DNA of 64,000 nt from Salinibacterium sp. NG253 (lineage in GTDB: Bacteria; Actinomycetota; Actinomycetes; Actinomycetales; Microbacteriaceae). A program made the translations under genes and the position numbers. Of the stretch, positions 60,409 through 64,000 are shown in pieces (position 1 is the stretch's first letter; each line of letters starts with the position of its first letter). The stretch lies in the NCBI RefSeq assembly GCF_015864945.1, contig NZ_JADYWF010000001.1, positions 1,984,378-2,048,377 of the forward strand, read 5' to 3'. Under the pieces are notes generated by a model. It was not told the DNA's origin, did no database searches, and saw nothing but the letters and a program-made list of their open reading frames with translations.

Positions 60409-62442
60409 ATGGTGCAGGCTCTAGACGTGATCGACGTTCGCATATGGGATCCGCAGGGGAACGCCGCCACCGGCGAGTTCGAACAGATCGTTACGCTGCA
60501 CCGAAAGAGCAAAGCAACGCTCGGACAGTTGCCATTTGCTGCGTTCAGGCAGGCGGGCGAGCAAGGTCATCTGCTCATGGGATTTGTGAACGGAAAGCTC
60601 GAGGGTTATGTGCTCTACAGCACCCCTCGTCATCACACCCTGAAGCTAGTGCACGTGTGTGTGGCGGTGGGTGCGCGCGGCACGGGTCTTGCCGGGGCCA
60701 TGGTCGAGGCGGCCATAAGGCACAATCCGGGAAGGTCCACGATTACGGCTCATTGCCGTTCCGACTACGGCCTGGACGGATTCTGGCGCTCACTAGACAT
60801 GACCCCCGAGGCGGAACGAGCGGGCAGGGCTAAGGCCGGATCGACCCTGATCGTTTGGACAAGGCGGATCGGTCCGCGCGACCTGCTCGAGGAAGCTCTA
60901 TATGGTTCCGCGCGTCCCCTAGCGGTTCTAGACTCCAACGTCCTCATTGACCTCTATTCGAGCGAAGCGATAGATCGCCACGATCGTCACGAGTCCTCAG
61001 GGCTGTCAGAGGACTGGATCGTCGATCTCTTAGAACTGACCTATTCGCCCGAGGCTTATGTCGACCTCAAGGCCTTCGCAGACGCGGGCGAGCGAACTCG
61101 CATGCAGAGGCGGCTCGGCAGCTTAGTTGCCTTGAGGCGCGTCGACGGGATGAAGGCTCTAGTTGAACAGCTAATCTCGAAAATGCCTTCTGCGATGGTC
61201 CTAAAGGACCGCAGCCTTTCGAGCGACGCCATTCACCTCGCGGACGCCATTCTCGCTGGGGCCGACTTCTTCGTGACTCGCGACAACAATCTCATAGAAG
61301 CGACTAGTGAATGGATCGCTCGCGAGTACGACCTCGAGGTGTTGCGACCTGTCGCGCTGATCCAGCAGATGATGCCCGAGGCTGCACTCTCGCGATTCCG
61401 ATCCGATCTGCTGGAGTCCGTTGGCCTAGCCTGGTCGACAGTGTCCACAGTTAGCGCTGCATTGGAACAAGCCTTTCTGGACCACCGCTCGCAAGAGAAG
61501 GGCGCATTTTTCAAGAAGGAACTTCAAGCTGTGCTGGCCAGTCCGAATTCAGCTCGCCTCAGCGTCCTTACGGACAAACGTGGTCGCCAGCTGGCCTTAC
61601 TTGGCACTCGCGTCCAGGGAGAACTCCTGACCGTGCCCATTCTTCGAGTGGCGAGAGGGACGCTGGGCTCGACGATCGCGTTCCAGCTTGTTCGGTACCT
61701 TCGGGACATCGCTTTGAGCTTGGGTGCTGCAGCGGTGTCGGTCGTCGAGGACAGGCTTGATCCTGTGGTTGCCAATGCACTGAGGGCTGACGGATTTGTA
61801 GGGCATCCGATGGTGGTGACCGTCGCGCGGCACCCTCCGGAGGGGCTCAAGCGGTTGGCGAGTGCGATAGATGTCGCTGCATATGAGCGGCAAAACTGGC
61901 CACAGATACTACTCGATTCGGGCCTCCCCCTGTGGGTGGTGCCCATCCAGCCGACTTACGCCCGAGGCCTTCTCGGATTCAACGACACACTCATTAGCGC
62001 GCGAGACAAACCAGCGCTCGGCTTGTCGCGTGAGTTCGCCTACTTCAGCTCTCCTAAGATCAAAGCTTGGGATGTGCCGGCCCGCGTTCTTTGGTATGTG
62101 ACGAAAGACACCAACGCGAAGGAACCCACCGCAGTCAGGGCCCTCGTCGCGCATTCTCGGGTGACCGATTCGGTGGTGATGGAAGTGGGGGCGGCGATGT
62201 CACAATATCGATCGTTCGGCACTTTGAGGGAGCGCGAAATTCGAGATCGGTCGAGAGACGGTAGAGTTCGTGTGCTGCGTTTCGAGGATACGCAGCTACT
62301 CGATGAGCCCATCGCAAGACGAAACCTCGGCCCAATCTTCGATCGGTTTGCCATTAAAACGCCTATTCAATCTGCGCGAATGGTTCCATCTCACCTCTTC
62401 GATGTTGTGGTCCGGGATCAGCCAGGATTCGAGGGACGATGA
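60409..62442 (+). CDS. Multidomain GNAT-PIN-GNAT-like-PUA-like protein (candidate toxin/defence effector)
   Basis: A 677-residue protein with four parts. Residues 20-155 are a GNAT acetyltransferase (acetyl-CoA loop VGARGTGLAGAMVEA, 88-102). Residues 170-310 are a PIN nuclease with all acidic positions present: Asp175 (VLDSNVLIDLY), Glu215, Asp273/Asp279 (SSDAIHLADAIL) and Asp292 (TRDNN). Residues 360-470 look like a second GNAT (STIAFQLVRYLRDIALSLGA, ALRADGF). Residues 520-670 may be an EVE/ASCH-like PUA fold. Its stop overlaps the ASCH gene (ATGA). I know no characterised protein with this order; RNA cleavage plus acetylation is inference. Confidence 0.8.
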   Translation: MVQALDVIDVRIWDPQGNAATGEFEQIVTLHRKSKATLGQLPFAAFRQAGEQGHLLMGFVNGKLEGYVLYSTPRHHTLKLVHVCVAVGARGTGLAGAMVEAAIRHNPGRSTITAHCRSDYGLDGFWRSLDMTPEAERAGRAKAGSTLIVWTRRIGPRDLLEEALYGSARPLAVLDSNVLIDLYSSEAIDRHDRHESSGLSEDWIVDLLELTYSPEAYVDLKAFADAGERTRMQRRLGSLVALRRVDGMKALVEQLISKMPSAMVLKDRSLSSDAIHLADAILAGADFFVTRDNNLIEATSEWIAREYDLEVLRPVALIQQMMPEAALSRFRSDLLESVGLAWSTVSTVSAALEQAFLDHRSQEKGAFFKKELQAVLASPNSARLSVLTDKRGRQLALLGTRVQGELLTVPILRVARGTLGSTIAFQLVRYLRDIALSLGAAAVSVVEDRLDPVVANALRADGFVGHPMVVTVARHPPEGLKRLASAIDVAAYERQNWPQILLDSGLPLWVVPIQPTYARGLLGFNDTLISARDKPALGLSREFAYFSSPKIKAWDVPARVLWYVTKDTNAKEPTAVRALVAHSRVTDSVVMEVGAAMSQYRSFGTLREREIRDRSRDGRVRVLRFEDTQLLDEPIARRNLGPIFDRFAIKTPIQSARMVPSHLFDVVVRDQPGFEGR

Positions 62443-62867
62443 CTAGAGCATTGTTTCTGTCGCTTAAGCCTCGCTACGCCCGGGCGATCCTTGAGGGTAG
62501 AAAGACAATCGAAGTCCGTCGCAAGTTCCCTGTCGTCCCAGAGGGCACAATGATCGTTCTTTACTCCAGCTCTCCCGAGCGGGCCGTACTCGGCACCGTA
62601 AGTCTAAAGCGGACAACACGGATCGACCCAAGCCAAGTCTGGAACTTGCACGCTGATGCGATCGAGATAAGCAAGGCGGAACTAACTCGGTATCTCCATG
62701 GCGCACCTGAGTCGACGCTCCTAGAAGTCGAGAACCCCTCTACCTGGAATACCCCGGTGCCTCTGAGCGCGCTTCGCAAGGCAATCGGGGTTGAGCCGCC
62801 GCAGAGCTTTCGCTATTTGGAAACCGCACAGGTTGAACTGATGCAATCAGGAGTTGGAGCAGCGTAG
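62439..62867 (+). CDS. ASCH domain-containing protein
   Basis: A 142-residue protein of the ASCH branch of the PUA superfamily. The defining GxKxxExR motif is at residues 20-27 (GRKTIEVR), within SLKPRYARAILEGRKTIEVR. ASCH domains bind RNA or modified nucleosides, and some have RNase or hydrolase activity. Translation is coupled to the large GNAT-PIN gene by ATGA, so it is likely its partner, perhaps antitoxin or target reader. Confidence 0.87.
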   Translation: MTRALFLSLKPRYARAILEGRKTIEVRRKFPVVPEGTMIVLYSSSPERAVLGTVSLKRTTRIDPSQVWNLHADAIEISKAELTRYLHGAPESTLLEVENPSTWNTPVPLSALRKAIGVEPPQSFRYLETAQVELMQSGVGAA

Positions 62868-62891
62868 TCACATCGTCCCTAGAGCCGTGAG

Positions 62892-63398
62892 CTAAGAAAA
62901 GCGTAGTTCCTTGCGGATGCATTTTCCCAGCGCGTCCAGAGCCGCCGCCTGGGCCCCCGCCAAGGCGACCAGTGCGCCCGAGTCCTGGTCCGACGATCCG
63001 TCGAAGTAGAGCATGTCAAGCTCTTCTTGATACTTGCTCACTGATTCGGTCCACGTCTCGTGAGCTGCAGTAATACTCGGTGACGCGAAGGCATCACGCA
63101 ATGCCGCCATCTCCGCGTCCCGTCTCGCATCGAGGTTGATGACCTTCTGTCGTGAACCGAATCCATGCTCGATATTTTCGTGATTGACGATGTTGTTGAC
63201 CGTTGCTTGAATCCCTCGCGCCCGGATGTGGCACATCCGAAGTAGATCGACATAGGCATCGGTTCTGCGTTCTATTCGCCGCGAGAGTTCTGCGCGTCTC
63301 TCCGACCGTAAGTTCGCGATGATGGTCAGAGCCATCCCGCCGAGTCCGATGGCGAAAGCAGCGATCACTCCCCACCCTGCTACCTCAATGTCAGTCAT
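62892..63398 (-). CDS. Hypothetical membrane-anchored coiled protein
   Basis: A 168-residue protein with one N-terminal membrane helix (about residues 8-28, GWGVIAAFAIGLGGMALTII), then a basic, helical cytoplasmic domain (RSERRAELSRRIERRTDAYV onward) ending in an alanine-rich helix. ATG 63398 follows AGGAGGAGC, far better than the long frame to 63548. No family is recognised. It is convergent with the ASCH gene and may be island cargo. Confidence 0.7.
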   Translation of the reverse strand: MTDIEVAGWGVIAAFAIGLGGMALTIIANLRSERRAELSRRIERRTDAYVDLLRMCHIRARGIQATVNNIVNHENIEHGFGSRQKVINLDARRDAEMAALRDAFASPSITAAHETWTESVSKYQEELDMLYFDGSSDQDSGALVALAGAQAAALDALGKCIRKELRFS

Positions 63399-63748
63399 CT
63401 CAGCTCCTCCTAGTGGCGCATTTGGGTTTGGACTCACTGTACGGGCGAACCAACGCAGTGCGCGTGAGCCTTGTCGCTCTCTATACCTCTGTGTTTCGGT
63501 CCCACGAACAGAGGTTCGCCGAGCGGCTTCAAAGGGCCTCGATCTCAAGCGATCACGGCTTGACCCGACTGTGATGCAAATCCGTCAGTTCTATCGGACT
63601 TAGTATCGCTCAAGAAATATGGTGCCCACATTTCACCCACACTTGGGGAGCACCCCAGTCAACTTGCGGCATCGAAGTCGCGTCCAGTCACCAGTATTTT
63701 GCAGCAATTTTGAGCACTTCCGCATAGCTCTGCGGAAATGGTTTTCGT

Positions 63749-63793
63749 CTACGGATCAATAGGCCGGGGGTTCAAATCCCTCCGGGCGCACCA
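63749..63793 (+). repeat. Attachment-site core, copy 3 (attR)
   Basis: Third identical copy of the tRNA-Arg 3' end, including CCA. Downstream of it gene content returns to ordinary chromosome, so it marks the right boundary of the accessory region. Confidence 0.92.
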
Positions 63794-63798
63794 CTCCA

Positions 63799-63826
63799 GA
63801 AAGCCCCACATTCGTGTGGGGCTTTC
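63799..63826. terminator. Terminator hairpin after att copy 3
   Basis: The same perfect hairpin as at 56531-56558 (arms GAAAGCCCCACA and TGTGGGGCTTTC, TTCG loop). It was probably the original terminator of tRNA-Arg before insertion. Confidence 0.85.
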
Positions 63827-63877
63827 GTCGTTAACGGCCGCAGCCGTGCTCCACTGGGCATTCGTTAGAGTGACGCC

Positions 63878-64000
63878 ATGGCATCCACTCAGCAGGGCCG
63901 TGTCGTCGAACACGCACTTCTTCCGGTCAAGCCCGGCCGTGAGGCGGAGTTCGAAGCAGCTTTCGCTCAAGCGAAGAGCATCATTGCGGTGATGCCGGGA
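63878..64000 (+). CDS. Antibiotic biosynthesis monooxygenase-like protein, partial at window end
   Basis: ATG 63878 opens a frame of 41 codons that runs off the window. The start reads VVEHALLPVKPGREAEFEAA and FAQAKSII, which matches the first strand and helix of the ABM dimeric alpha-beta barrel family. Only the N-terminus is visible, so the assignment is tentative. It is the first chromosomal gene after the islands. Confidence 0.65.
   Translation, partial: MASTQQGRVVEHALLPVKPGREAEFEAAFAQAKSIIAVMPG

Larger units (their letters stand above)
56526..63793. mobile_element. Integrated island 2: restriction system and GNAT-PIN/ASCH pair
   Basis: About 7.3 kb between att copies 2 and 3. It contains a BcgI-like restriction pair, a broken tyrosine integrase, the 677-residue multidomain gene with its ASCH partner and a small membrane protein. 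Its integrase is truncated, so mobility would need a recombinase from elsewhere. The cargo profile is that of a defence island. Confidence 0.8.
63622..63835 (+). repeat. Long direct repeat, island right end, copy 2
   Basis: Partner of 56354-56567. Base spacing from GTGCCCACATTTCACCCACA to the att core is exactly 127 in both copies, with scattered substitutions. The match ends about ten bases after the terminator stem (CGTCGTTA). Confidence 0.85.
63399..63877. other. Gap: right end of island 2, att copy 3 and chromosomal flank
   Basis: The first 220 bases show nothing beyond the upstream region of the membrane-protein gene. The remainder is the second long repeat, the att core, a terminator and about 40 bases of ordinary chromosome before the monooxygenase gene. 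Confidence 0.6.

Overview
The window is high-GC chromosomal DNA from an actinobacterium. It most resembles a member of the Microbacteriaceae, judging by F420-type nitroreductase, LCP, alpha-E and DUF1800/DUF1501 genes, the long GAPDH form, GTG starts and many ATGA/GTGA start-stop overlaps. This placement is inferred from gene content and style, not from a marker gene. There is no rRNA, CRISPR array or plasmid/phage replication module.

Layout. 1-5245: sugar catabolic operon (LacI regulator, class II aldolase, FGGY kinase, histidine phosphatase, L-rhamnose isomerase), best read as L-rhamnose use. 5270-13770: 2-hydroxyacid dehydrogenase, large LuxR/ATPase regulator, small lipoprotein, F420-type reductase, two CrcB fluoride channel subunits, TrkH/TrkA potassium uptake, esterase. 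13856-17294: tightly coupled circularly permuted ATP-grasp / alpha-E / transglutaminase operon. 17291-23411: MFS pump with its MarR regulator and an operator palindrome, lipase-like hydrolase, HIT protein, lipoate-ligase-like protein fused in an operon to an iron-type ABC permease and ATPase. 23446-35513: housekeeping genes (VanY-type peptidase, pheA, lipid kinase, serS, HAD phosphatase), a class III aminotransferase divergent from a PucR regulator, LCP protein flanked by tRNA-Ser(UGA) and tRNA-Ser(GCU), nucleoside kinase, YaeQ, peroxiredoxin. 35679-39026: secreted DUF1800/DUF1501 pair. 39129-42345: complete osmoprotectant ABC importer. 42455-51386: second sugar-acid area (GntR, SDR, galactonate dehydratase dgoD, long GAPDH, 2OG dioxygenase, then a Gfo/Idh - FAH hydrolase - SDR operon resembling non-phosphorylating deoxy-sugar-acid pathways).

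51473-63835 is the accessory region. A tRNA-Arg(ACG) gene is followed by two further copies of its last 45 bases (56481-56525 and 63749-63793), so two islands lie in tandem. The first island (51549-56525) is largely decayed: a VOC protein, a secreted matrixin-type metalloprotease with a lipoprotein, then an acetyltransferase broken by an amber codon, a headless TetR fragment and a frameshifted, deleted AbiE toxin-antitoxin pair. The second island (56526-63793) carries a two-gene restriction-modification system laid out like type IIB BcgI (nuclease-methylase fusion plus specificity subunit), a wrecked tyrosine integrase with a nonsense codon, a 677-residue acetyltransferase-PIN-acetyltransferase-like-PUA-like protein translationally coupled to an ASCH protein, and a small membrane-anchored protein.

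The best candidate for an undescribed system is the 677-residue GNAT/PIN protein with its ASCH partner at 60409-62867. It sits in a mobile island beside restriction genes and combines a predicted nuclease, acyltransferase folds and RNA/modified-base-binding folds. After 63835 the ordinary chromosome resumes with the start of a small monooxygenase-like gene.
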